Source: Catenovulum agarivorans DS-2 (GTDB lineage Bacteria > Pseudomonadota > Gammaproteobacteria > Enterobacterales > Alteromonadaceae). Taken from it: 64,000 nt of DNA. This document shows, in pieces, positions 15,733 through 24,334 of this stretch (the first letter of the stretch is position 1; the number at the start of each line of letters is the position of its first letter). The notes beneath the pieces are model-generated. The model saw nothing but the letters and a program-made list of their open reading frames with translations, had not been told where the DNA came from and ran no database searches. The stretch lies in contig NZ_ARZY01000013.1 of the NCBI RefSeq assembly GCF_000568405.1, positions 37,939 through 101,938 on the forward strand. Reading direction: 5' to 3'. The position numbers were made by a program, and so were the translations under genes.

Positions 15733-17910
15733 CTATTTGTTATTCGGCCAAGCTAACGCTAAGTCTGTTGGTTTGGCTAAATCCGCTTGTGAATAGTCAC
15801 AAACACCTGTTGGAAATATTTGCTCTAATGTCGCTTGATATTTGTGCATGTCGTGTGGGCCGTACCAACCCTGCTCAATGGCTTTAGATACAGGAATTTT
15901 TTCACAGTCAAAGCTATCCCCTCGCCATGAAGCTCCGGCTTGGATACGGCTGGTTGAATACACTTTAAATGCTTGACTGCATGCACCTAATGCATTTTCT
16001 GTACCATTCCATGGGCCATCAAATACGTTTGCACCAGCAGCAATTACTTTTCCACTTTCGTCAAAACATTGATCGACTAGCTGTGATGGTTTTGCAGCGA
16101 GGACGCTTTGACCATTGCGTATATTAATTAGCCATTCGTCCATTGCTTGAAATGCGTTATCAACAGGGTTGTATTTTTCGTCAGCTAACCACACAACTTG
16201 ATTATCATAGTGTCCTTGGGTGTGTAACATGCGCATGCGCGCTGCGAATGTGGCTGAAACATGGTGCATGTCAAACTTATCCTCTAAATAGTGGCGCACG
16301 TCTAGAATGGGTATATCGGCTAATCCAGCAAATATTTGCCCATATCTATAACCGCGCTCAACCGCAATATGATCGGTTTTACTGCGTGAGGCCACCTGAT
16401 TGTCATCTAGCGGTTGGACATTGTGTTTGCCCCACAAAGACAACCAGATTTTTAGCTTGATGCCGGGAATATCTGCAATGCGTTCGGCTTTCATTTGCTC
16501 TGCAGGTTTCCAACTACCAATTTTTCTATTTAAATCAATAAACTGCTCAATTGTTAGTTCACCTTGCTGCAGCGCTGATAAGCCATATTGCACGCCTTCA
16601 TTACCCCAAATGTGGCGGGCGAATCCTTGTTTATTTTTGCCATAGACGTGGACTAAATCTTGCCAATGGCTCCAGTGTACATGTTGTTTCAGCTCTTCGG
16701 ATACTGCATTGTTTAGCCAACCTTGGCGCGGGTTGTGGATGTACGCGTACAAGCCAAACCACCCATTAATACATTCACTATTTCCTTTCGGATAACTTGG
16801 CATTACACCACTTAAAACTTGATTGATCGGTTGGAAAAATGCTCCTTTGTGTGGCTCACCATTGTTGGCATTTAATCCTTCTACCAATTGACGTTTTTGC
16901 CAGTTTTGCCAAGTTTTTGGTTCGTTGGTTTTAAAGGTGTAGTAGTTGTTTAATAAGTCACAATCAAGCGCATACAGCGCTTGCGATACCATATCTGGGT
17001 ATGAATATAGCGGCAGAGCACCGTCAATCAGGCCAGGTGAATTTTGTGCCATTAAATATTGGGCCAGTCCACCACCTGAACCGCCAACGCCAACCGTATA
17101 AACAGGTTCACCGTACAAGCTGATGAATTGGCGTTTCACTCGCCAAGCTGTATCTTCGGCCATCAACATATTATAACTATGGCTGGTTCTATTCGCGCCA
17201 GAACTGATTACCGCATAACCCTGTTTGAGCTGGTTGAGGCGACGTTTGATTAATTTGCTTGGCCGCATCGAACCTTGTTTAAACCCGATACCCGCGCCGC
17301 CTGCAAATTGGTATATTAGTTTGTTATTCCATTGCGATTTTTTATTACGGTCGCCTATTTCATCCAGCGATATTGGCATAGCTATCAAGTAGATATATCT
17401 ATGAATAACCCCATACTCAACGCGCACCAGCGTTTGGTTGGCTTTTAATGCTTGCTGGTTATAGTTGTGAACCTTTTCACCATCAATAACATAATAATTG
17501 AGCCCAGTTGGAATTTGGCAATCTTTGCTATAGCCGATGATATTGTCTTTATTATTTCTATCACTATTTTCTTTATAGACTGGGGTCCCCCAGCCATGTT
17601 GGTTATCAACCAAGGGCTGACCTAAACGAGAGCTTTCAGTCATGCAGACAAAAGGATATTGTAAGTTACCGGAATAGAGTGGTTTGAGTGGCCCAACTTT
17701 GCCGAGTCTAATTGGGTAATCAAAATTGTCTTTCGGACGCGGGGTATGGCGTATATGTTTGTTTGGTATTAACAGCGGTGCTGTTTCTACTGGTGGTAAT
17801 GCGGTGATCATTTGTGGGTTAGTTTGTTCGTTTGAAATAAATGCCGCAGTTAAGCCCACAATTGTTGTTATGGCTAATAACATCCCTGTTAGTCGTTTTA
17901 CACTTTTCAT
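15733..17910 (-). CDS. Large exported alpha/beta-hydrolase-like protein (DUF6351-like)
   Basis: A 725-residue protein with an N-terminal hydrophobic segment (about 8-25) that acts as signal peptide or membrane anchor. The core shows a nucleophile-elbow-like motif, VGVGGSGGGLAQY, with Ser278 as the candidate nucleophile. LIYQFAGGAGIGF upstream would be the oxyanion-strand region, and HVSATFAARMRMLHTQGHYDNQ a possible acid/His region near the C-terminus. I believe this is the DUF6351 type, but the assignment is from memory. Substrate is unknown; extracellular esterase-like action is possible. It is convergent with the beta-barrel gene with only three bases between the two stops. Confidence 0.65.
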   Translation of the reverse strand: MKSVKRLTGMLLAITTIVGLTAAFISNEQTNPQMITALPPVETAPLLIPNKHIRHTPRPKDNFDYPIRLGKVGPLKPLYSGNLQYPFVCMTESSRLGQPLVDNQHGWGTPVYKENSDRNNKDNIIGYSKDCQIPTGLNYYVIDGEKVHNYNQQALKANQTLVRVEYGVIHRYIYLIAMPISLDEIGDRNKKSQWNNKLIYQFAGGAGIGFKQGSMRPSKLIKRRLNQLKQGYAVISSGANRTSHSYNMLMAEDTAWRVKRQFISLYGEPVYTVGVGGSGGGLAQYLMAQNSPGLIDGALPLYSYPDMVSQALYALDCDLLNNYYTFKTNEPKTWQNWQKRQLVEGLNANNGEPHKGAFFQPINQVLSGVMPSYPKGNSECINGWFGLYAYIHNPRQGWLNNAVSEELKQHVHWSHWQDLVHVYGKNKQGFARHIWGNEGVQYGLSALQQGELTIEQFIDLNRKIGSWKPAEQMKAERIADIPGIKLKIWLSLWGKHNVQPLDDNQVASRSKTDHIAVERGYRYGQIFAGLADIPILDVRHYLEDKFDMHHVSATFAARMRMLHTQGHYDNQVVWLADEKYNPVDNAFQAMDEWLINIRNGQSVLAAKPSQLVDQCFDESGKVIAAGANVFDGPWNGTENALGACSQAFKVYSTSRIQAGASWRGDSFDCEKIPVSKAIEQGWYGPHDMHKYQATLEQIFPTGVCDYSQADLAKPTDLALAWPNNK

Positions 17911-18036
17911 TGCAAAGACCTCACAGCTTTAGATTTGAACAGAGCTTATACAACAAAGATCAACACGCTCTAAATAAAGTGTAGAAGTGAGAATAAATTT
18001 TGTACAGGTAGCAGGCGAGGATTGGTCAAACGGGCG

Positions 18037-18072
18037 AGCCATTCATATCAAGGGGGTTGTATATGAATGGCT
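18037..18072. repeat. Perfect 12-bp inverted repeat between yebG and the hydrolase-like gene
   Basis: AGCCATTCATAT (18037-18048) is mirrored exactly at 18061-18072 around a 12-base loop, CAAGGGGGTTGT. Neither side carries a T-tract, so it is not a standard intrinsic terminator. It lies 32 bases downstream of the yebG stop and about 125 bases upstream of the start of the hydrolase-like gene. It may be an RNA 3'-end structure or a protein-binding palindrome. Confidence 0.6.
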
Positions 18073-18103
18073 AACAGTATCAGTTAGTTTTTGCAGCAAC
18101 AGG

Positions 18104-18409
18104 TTAACTAACTTTATTAATTTTAGTCACTTTATTGTCAGCGTCGGCATCTGTGGTTGGCTCAGCAAAATCCAGTTTGGTTAATTCAGCTGTTTTGCCT
18201 TTAAAAGCCTTACTGAATAAATCTTTGTTGCGTGCTATTAATCGGCCTATGTCGTCTAATTTTTCGCTTTCAATGCCTGGCACATTTTCTTCAATTGCTT
18301 GGGCAATTGATTCAGCCAGTTCTAACATTTGATCATGTGCATCTGCATCTTTTTTATTGGTAAACATTTTTCCGTCCCGATCACATTGCCATAGAGCTTT
18401 AACCGCCAT
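18104..18409 (-). CDS. yebG: SOS-regulated YebG-family protein
   Basis: A 101-residue acidic and lysine-rich protein of the YebG family, a small LexA-regulated protein of unknown biochemical role. The N-terminal part fits well: MAVKALWQCDRDGKMF, then TNKKDADAHDQMLELAE, which matches the E. coli segment SFTSKKEADAYDKMLD. The C-terminus is a charged tail without a recognised domain. GGAG precedes the ATG. Two LexA-box palindromes lie 12 and 44 bases upstream, which independently supports the assignment. It is divergent from panP. Confidence 0.88.
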   Translation of the reverse strand: MAVKALWQCDRDGKMFTNKKDADAHDQMLELAESIAQAIEENVPGIESEKLDDIGRLIARNKDLFSKAFKGKTAELTKLDFAEPTTDADADNKVTKINKVS

Positions 18410-18420
18410 ACACTTTCTCC

Positions 18421-18440
18421 AACTGTTTAAATATACAGTT
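18421..18440 (-). promoter_or_regulatory. LexA (SOS) box 1 of yebG
   Basis: AACTGTTTAAATATACAGTT has CTG and CAG separated by ten A/T-rich bases, the gammaproteobacterial LexA operator. It ends 11 bases before the yebG start codon, where it would overlap the transcription start. Confidence 0.9.
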
Positions 18441-18452
18441 AATTTAATTCAA

Positions 18453-18472
18453 AACTGTGTGTTTGTACAGTT
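18453..18472 (-). promoter_or_regulatory. LexA (SOS) box 2 of yebG
   Basis: AACTGTGTGTTTGTACAGTT is a second CTG-N10-CAG palindrome. It is offset by 32 bases from box 1, about three helical turns, so two LexA dimers could sit on the same face. It also lies 96 bases upstream of panP. Confidence 0.85.
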
Positions 18473-18568
18473 TTTGCTGAAAAAATGACTGATTTTTTAT
18501 CCTTATAATAAAAATAATTGCCCAGATACAAGACAACTTATCTAAACTTAATTAAAGTTGGCAGATTA

Positions 18569-20245
18569 ATGACAGTGATACAGTTAAAAACTCAGGTGAA
18601 AGAACAAAATAACAAGGTTGCTAAAGCGGACATTGAGTCGCTTCATCGCATTTTTACCGTCCCCGAAGCGCCAGATTCTACTTTGGGAAAAATCGATAGT
18701 GAGATTTCGCAGAACTTAGCAGGGTTTCTTAATGAACATGTTGTGGCCAAGGCTATTTCGTTAGGCGATATCGAGCGCGACTTTTCCGATCCCTGTATTC
18801 CTGATCAACCCACATTTGTATCTGAACATACAAAGTTTTTGTTGGAAAAGTTAGTTGCGCAATCTGTCCATACATCTGCCCCAAGTTTTGTTGGTCATAT
18901 GACATCGGCATTGCCCTATTTTATGTTGCCGCTGTCTAAAATCTTGATTGCGTTAAACCAAAACTTGGTCAAAATTGAAACGTCTAAAGCTTTTACCCCT
19001 TTAGAGCGGCAAGTATTAGGGATGATGCATAAACTGATTTACCACAACAAACCTGCTTTTTATGCTAATTATATGCATTCTGAATCAGACTCGTTGGGCG
19101 CTTTTTGCTCGGGCGGAACAGTTGCTAACATCAGTGCTCTGTGGGTTGCGCGTAATCAATTGTTAAAAGCGGATGGCGAATTTTCTGGCGTTGCCAAAGC
19201 GGGTATTTTTAAAGCGATGCAGCATTATGGTTACCAAGGCATGGCTGTATTAGTCTCTCGACGAGGCCATTATTCGTTGGCAAAAGCGGCGGATGTTTTA
19301 GGCTTGGGACGAGATGATTTAATTGCAATCGATGTCGACGATACTCACAAAGTTGACGTTGCACAAATGCGGCAAACCGCTTTTCAGCTAAAACAGCAGA
19401 AAATCGCCGTTTTGGCCATTGTTGGTGTAGCCGGTACCACAGAAACTGGCACTGTGGACCCATTAAATGATTTGGCCGACTTAGCTGAAGAAATCGGTTG
19501 TCATTTTCACGTCGATGCCGCTTGGGGTGGTGCGACGTTGTTTTCTGAGCAGCACAAAAATTTGTTGGCTGGTATTGAACGAGCAGACAGTGTAACTATA
19601 GATGCACACAAGCAAATGTATGTGCCAATGGGGGCAGGAATGGTGTTGTTCAAGTCACCGAAATTAGCGAGTGAAATTGAACATCACGCTGAGTATGTAT
19701 TGCGCAAGGGCTCAAAAGATTTAGGCTCTCATACTTTAGAAGGCTCTCGCCCTGGCATGGCTATGCTGGTTTATTCTGCGTTGAATATTCTTGGCCGCCA
19801 AGGATATCAATTGTTGATTGACCAAAGCTTACAAAAAGCGCAATATTTCGCCCAAAGTATCAAGCTGCATGATGATTTTGAGTTAGTCACAGAGCCAGAG
19901 TTATGTATACTGACATACAGGTATGTACCAGCTAAGGTGCAAAAATTGCTGGCCAGTGCAGACGAAGCACTGAGCCAAAGCATTAATGAATATTTAGACG
20001 ACCTGACACGCTTTGTGCAAAAACGTCAGCGTGAAGCAGGTAAGTCTTTTGTCAGTCGTACGCGTATTAATGTGGCAAAGTATCATGGTCAAGTTGTAAC
20101 TGTGTTTCGTGTAGTTTTAGCTAACCCATTAACGACACAGCAGATTTTGCAAGAAATCATGATAGAACAACAAGCACTAGCGCAAGAAAGTGAAATCGCC
20201 TTGCCTAAATTAAACCAATTAATCCAGAGGTTAGTAGCCAACTAG
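18569..20245 (+). CDS. panP: PLP-dependent aspartate 1-decarboxylase PanP
   Basis: A group II pyridoxal-phosphate decarboxylase of about 558 residues, like the Vibrio and Shewanella proteins that make beta-alanine for pantothenate where PanD is absent. Visible motifs: the CSGGTVANISALW phosphate-binding loop, HVDAAWGG, where the Asp contacts the pyridine nitrogen, and TIDAHKQMYVPMGAG with the Schiff-base lysine. I took the ATG at 18569 (MTVIQLKTQ), because the 17 residues before it in the longer frame are not family-like. Glutamate decarboxylase-like activity is the main alternative. The rnr start follows its stop after a single base. Confidence 0.85.
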   Translation: MTVIQLKTQVKEQNNKVAKADIESLHRIFTVPEAPDSTLGKIDSEISQNLAGFLNEHVVAKAISLGDIERDFSDPCIPDQPTFVSEHTKFLLEKLVAQSVHTSAPSFVGHMTSALPYFMLPLSKILIALNQNLVKIETSKAFTPLERQVLGMMHKLIYHNKPAFYANYMHSESDSLGAFCSGGTVANISALWVARNQLLKADGEFSGVAKAGIFKAMQHYGYQGMAVLVSRRGHYSLAKAADVLGLGRDDLIAIDVDDTHKVDVAQMRQTAFQLKQQKIAVLAIVGVAGTTETGTVDPLNDLADLAEEIGCHFHVDAAWGGATLFSEQHKNLLAGIERADSVTIDAHKQMYVPMGAGMVLFKSPKLASEIEHHAEYVLRKGSKDLGSHTLEGSRPGMAMLVYSALNILGRQGYQLLIDQSLQKAQYFAQSIKLHDDFELVTEPELCILTYRYVPAKVQKLLASADEALSQSINEYLDDLTRFVQKRQREAGKSFVSRTRINVAKYHGQVVTVFRVVLANPLTTQQILQEIMIEQQALAQESEIALPKLNQLIQRLVAN

Positions 20246-20246
20246 A

Positions 20247-22646
20247 ATGAATTCACCGTTAACCACGCAACAACTCAATTATCATCCTCTACTGGCTGAA
20301 AAAGTCAGTCAATTCGTAAGTGAACAAACGCAGCCAATTTCATATTTAGAGCTGTGCAATCAGTTCAATATTGCTGACAAAGACGCTCAGCATGAGCTGA
20401 CTGCCTGCTTGAAAGCACTTGAAGCTGAAGGCAGAGTGATAATTGATAAACAGCAAAACTATGCTACCCCTGAGGTTCTTGGGCTTGTTGTTGGTAAAGT
20501 GGTGGGCCATAAGGATGGTTTTGGTTTTGTTACGCTACCTAGAGGGCAAAAAGATTTATACCTATCGCAAAGCCAAATGGCGACCGTTTTACATGGTGAC
20601 TTGGTTTTAGCTAAAGCATTAGGCAGCGACAACCGCGGCCGTAAAGAAGGTCGAGTAGTTCGAGTGTTGCAGCCTCGAAATGAGTCTATCGTCGGGCGCA
20701 TATTTATCGAACATGGTATCGCGTATGTGATGCCAGATGATGGCCGCATTAGCCAAGAAATTATTGTCGCGAATGAACATAAAAATGGCGCACGCAGTGG
20801 TCAGATGGTGGTGGTAACCCTGCTCACCCGTCCAAATAAAAAAATGAATGCAACGGGTAAAATCAGCGAAATTTTAGGTGAGCATATGGCGCCTGGGATG
20901 GAAATTGAAATTGCCTTGCGCAAATATGAAATCCCGCATGAGTGGCCTAAAGCCGTTACTAAAGCTGCGCAGCGTGTACCTGAATTTGTTAGTGATAAAG
21001 ACAAACAAGATAGAGTCGATTTGCGCGATTTACCTTTAGTGACCATAGATGGTGAAGATGCACGAGATTTTGATGATGCGGTATACTGTGAACGCAAAAA
21101 GTCAGGTGGCTGGCGTTTGTGGGTTGCAATCGCTGATGTTAGTTTTTATGTCCGTAGCAACACAGCATTAGATGCAGAAGCTCAATTGCGCGGTACTTCA
21201 GTGTATTTTCCAGACCAAGTTGTTCCTATGTTGCCTGAGCAACTATCTAATGGTTTATGTTCACTTAACCCACAAGTAGACCGATTATGTATGGTTTGCG
21301 AAATGACTGTGAGTGAACAAGGGCGCTTGTCAGGTTATAAGTTTTATCAAGCTGTGATGAACTCGCACGCTAGACTGACTTACAACAAAGTGAGTCAAAT
21401 ATTGCAGGGCGACGAGAGGTTAATTGAGCGCTACCAAACGCTAGTGCCGCACCTGCAAGAATTGCATTTAATGTACAAAGCTTTAAAAGGCGCAAGGCAT
21501 CAACGCGGCGCCATTGAATTTGAGACTGCTGAAGCTAAATTTATCTTTAACGCGCAACGTAAAATTGATTCGATAGAATTGGTTGTACGTAATGATGCTC
21601 ACAAGATTATTGAAGAGTGTATGATCCAGGCAAATGTTGCCGCTGCGCGTTTTATTGCAAAACACAATGGCAACGCACTGTATCGAGTTCATGATGCGCC
21701 TGACGGCGAAAAGCTCACGCAATTCGTCCAGTTCTTGGCTGAGTTGGGGATTGAAAGCCAATTTTTCGCTGGTGAAATTAAACCGATTCATTTCAAACAA
21801 TTGGTTGAGCGTATTCAAGGTCGGCCCGATCAAGAGTTAATTCAAACTATGTTGCTGCGCTCAATGAAACAAGCTGTATATAGCCCAGACAATAATGGCC
21901 ATTTCGGTTTAGCTTTACCAGCATATGCACACTTTACTTCACCTATTCGTCGATACCCTGATTTAGTGGTACATAGAACCATTAAAGCAATATTACTAGA
22001 GCAAAAGCTCATGCAAGGTCATAGTGGAGAACATGTCTATTCAGAAGCTGAAGCCGAAAATTTGGGTATAAACACTTCTATGGCCGAACGCCGTGCAGAT
22101 GAAGCAACTAGAGATGTGGCGGGTTGGTTAAAGTGCGAGTTTATGCAAGATCATGTCGGTGATGTATTTAACGGTGTTATTTCGGCGGTGACCAGTTTTG
22201 GCTTTTTTGTTCGATTGGATGATATTCATGTTGAAGGACTTGTTCACGTCGCTAACCTTGAAAACGACTTTTATATCTATGACAACGCCAAACAGCGTTT
22301 AATCGGTGAGCAAAAACGTAAAGTTTACAAATTGGGCGACGAGGTGACGATTCAAGTGTTATCCGCCAACTTAGACGAACGCAAAATTGACTTTGTGTTG
22401 TACCAAAATGACACCGACAAACATCAGAAGAGCCAAACAAATCGCAAAAAATCATCTGGAAGCAAAACGCAACAACTGATGCAAAACGATGATAAGTATC
22501 AAAAACAGCCAAGTGACAAAAAAAGTAAAGGCGCTGGCAAACGCAGTGCAAAAGCCGGAAAAAAAAGCGGTGGTAAAAAATCCTCTGCTACCAGCAAAAA
22601 ACACGCAAAGAAAACCAGCCGTAAATCGGCGAAAAAGCGGAGATAA
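20247..22646 (+). CDS. rnr: Ribonuclease R
   Basis: A 3'-to-5' exoribonuclease able to degrade structured RNA, acting in rRNA quality control and trans-translation. At 799 residues the domains are in the usual order: an N-terminal winged helix (about 15-75), two cold-shock domains (GKVVGHKDGFGFVTL and after), the RNB catalytic domain and a C-terminal S1 domain (FNGVISAVTSFGFFVRLDD). The RNB core has TIDGEDARDFDDAVYC, which holds the Mg-binding aspartates. The last 80 residues are lysine-rich and low in complexity, a known feature of RNase R. It starts one base after panP and is followed after three bases by rlmB, an order also seen in E. coli. Confidence 0.97.
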   Translation: MNSPLTTQQLNYHPLLAEKVSQFVSEQTQPISYLELCNQFNIADKDAQHELTACLKALEAEGRVIIDKQQNYATPEVLGLVVGKVVGHKDGFGFVTLPRGQKDLYLSQSQMATVLHGDLVLAKALGSDNRGRKEGRVVRVLQPRNESIVGRIFIEHGIAYVMPDDGRISQEIIVANEHKNGARSGQMVVVTLLTRPNKKMNATGKISEILGEHMAPGMEIEIALRKYEIPHEWPKAVTKAAQRVPEFVSDKDKQDRVDLRDLPLVTIDGEDARDFDDAVYCERKKSGGWRLWVAIADVSFYVRSNTALDAEAQLRGTSVYFPDQVVPMLPEQLSNGLCSLNPQVDRLCMVCEMTVSEQGRLSGYKFYQAVMNSHARLTYNKVSQILQGDERLIERYQTLVPHLQELHLMYKALKGARHQRGAIEFETAEAKFIFNAQRKIDSIELVVRNDAHKIIEECMIQANVAAARFIAKHNGNALYRVHDAPDGEKLTQFVQFLAELGIESQFFAGEIKPIHFKQLVERIQGRPDQELIQTMLLRSMKQAVYSPDNNGHFGLALPAYAHFTSPIRRYPDLVVHRTIKAILLEQKLMQGHSGEHVYSEAEAENLGINTSMAERRADEATRDVAGWLKCEFMQDHVGDVFNGVISAVTSFGFFVRLDDIHVEGLVHVANLENDFYIYDNAKQRLIGEQKRKVYKLGDEVTIQVLSANLDERKIDFVLYQNDTDKHQKSQTNRKKSSGSKTQQLMQNDDKYQKQPSDKKSKGAGKRSAKAGKKSGGKKSSATSKKHAKKTSRKSAKKRR

Positions 22647-22649
22647 GCT

Positions 22650-23393
22650 TTGAGCAAATCTGAAATAATTTTTGGCATACATGCTGTAGAGTCATTAATG
22701 AATACCCACCCTGAACGATTCATCGAACTATTTTGTTTAAAAGGTCGTCAGGATGATAGAGTCAATACCATTATCAACTTGGCGCGCAAGCAAGGTGTGT
22801 CAGTGCAGTTTGCCCAACGCAAAGCGCTGGATGATAAATGCCATAGCCCTCAGCACCAAGGTATAGTCGCACGCGTTAGACCCGCACCTGTTTTAAATGA
22901 GAATGATCTAGAAACGCTGTTAGAGAATTTGAATAAACCAGCATTTTTATTGGTGTTAGATGGTATTACCGACCCACACAACTTAGGGGCTTGTTTGCGC
23001 ACTGCTGATGCCGCTGGTGTCGATGCAGTAATTGCACCTAAGGATAAATCTGTTGGGTTAAACGCCACCGCGAAAAAAGTCGCCTGTGGCGCAGCAGAAA
23101 CCGTGCCTTTTATTCAAGTGACTAATTTAGCGCGCACGCTAAAAGCAATTCAGCAAATGGGCGTGTGGGTTGTCGGTACAGCAGGTGAAGCTACTCAAGA
23201 TGTGTACCAAGCAAATTTAACCGGACCTATCGCTTTAGTTATGGGGGCCGAAGGAGACGGAATGCGTCGTCTTACTCGAGAAACCTGTGATGAGCTAATC
23301 TCAATTCCTATGGCGGGCAGTGTGTCTAGCTTGAATGTTAGTGTAGCGACGGGTGTAACATTATTTGAAATTGTACGCCAACGTTTAGCTTAA
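22650..23393 (+). CDS. rlmB: 23S rRNA 2'-O-methyltransferase (Gm2251) RlmB
   Basis: A SPOUT-family methyltransferase that methylates G2251 in the peptidyl-transferase P loop. The 247-residue length is normal. The N-terminal substrate-binding domain starts [11 protein letters not shown]. The SPOUT core shows [21 protein letters not shown], the [14 protein letters not shown] loop and the C-terminal [17 protein letters not shown] knot motif. The start codon is TTG at 22650 with GGAG seven bases before it. It is cotranscribed with rnr. Confidence 0.96.
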   Translation: MSKSEIIFGIHAVESLMNTHPERFIELFCLKGRQDDRVNTIINLARKQGVSVQFAQRKALDDKCHSPQHQGIVARVRPAPVLNENDLETLLENLNKPAFLLVLDGITDPHNLGACLRTADAAGVDAVIAPKDKSVGLNATAKKVACGAAETVPFIQVTNLARTLKAIQQMGVWVVGTAGEATQDVYQANLTGPIALVMGAEGDGMRRLTRETCDELISIPMAGSVSSLNVSVATGVTLFEIVRQRLA

Positions 23394-23408
23394 ATTTGCC
23401 CTGAAACT

Positions 23409-24194
23409 TTGCTTTATTCAATAACTTTAGCAAGCAAAAGCTATTATCGAAATGGTCAGCAGTATCGGCAGGCGGATGTCACCTTTGCCGATATACGCCG
23501 CCAATTTGGTTTTAGAGCAATACATATTGGTCGTTGGGTTACGCAACAAGAGCAGACTAAAGCTGCTAACTTAATTTATGATGCGCTGATGGATTTAGCC
23601 ACAATTTTGCAAGTCCCTCCGCAAGTGTTATCACTGCGCAATACTTTGTCGTTAGCATTTGGTACAGGAGGACAACTTGGTGTCCAGGCTCATTATGAAC
23701 TCAACCGCAATATGTTGGCTTTGGCAAAAAATGCAGGTGCAGGCGCATTGGCACACGAATGGTTCCATGCATTTGATCACTACATCACCGACAAAGTATT
23801 TACCAGTGCAAAACAAAAATTTGCCTCACATGCATGGCTGTTAGATCGTGATTTTATCAATCACCCGTTGAACTTATTGTTGGTTGATGTTTATAAACAG
23901 ATCTTTTTATCCACCGATGGTACAAAGGTCAGTCAACTATTTAGTCATTGTGCTCAAGTAGATAATCAGCTTGGCCAAGTTTATTACGCCCTACCTGAAG
24001 AGCTTGCCGCGCGCTGCTTTGAAGCTTTCATACAAGATCACAAGGTGAAGAATCAATACTTGGTCAGTGGCACCAAACAAACTCAAGAAGCGAAACTGGG
24101 TTTATTTCCAACAGACCAGCATAGGTCTCAAATCAATCAAGCATTTAGCCGCTATTTTTCTCAACTGGGTTATGTTCTATCTGCAGCACAATAA
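23409..24194 (+). CDS. HExxH protein of the CLCA_X/LPD1-like type
   Basis: A 261-residue protein starting with a TTG at 23409, 15 bases after rlmB. The segment IRRQFGFRAIHIGRWVTQQEQ resembles the LPD1 domain of large polyvalent phage and plasmid proteins. AHEWFHAFDHYI carries HEWFH (residues 116-120), a zinc-peptidase-like HExxH motif, with an ALPEELAARCFEAFI segment further on that could give the third ligand. I recall stand-alone versions in marine gammaproteobacteria named CLCA_X, but no function. The ribosome binding site is weak, which fits coupling to rlmB. Protease activity is a hypothesis from the motif. Confidence 0.7.
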   Translation: MLYSITLASKSYYRNGQQYRQADVTFADIRRQFGFRAIHIGRWVTQQEQTKAANLIYDALMDLATILQVPPQVLSLRNTLSLAFGTGGQLGVQAHYELNRNMLALAKNAGAGALAHEWFHAFDHYITDKVFTSAKQKFASHAWLLDRDFINHPLNLLLVDVYKQIFLSTDGTKVSQLFSHCAQVDNQLGQVYYALPEELAARCFEAFIQDHKVKNQYLVSGTKQTQEAKLGLFPTDQHRSQINQAFSRYFSQLGYVLSAAQ

Positions 24195-24334
24195 TAGTTA
24201 TCCAGAGTTCAGGTTAGTTTGATTATTTTTTTGATTAAAAAGTAATCAGGTTGGCGTGAGAACTTGTTAAATTGCAAATGTAGTGTTATAAAAACGTAAA
24301 TTATACCCCACCACTTAATATTAGATTTTCGCAC

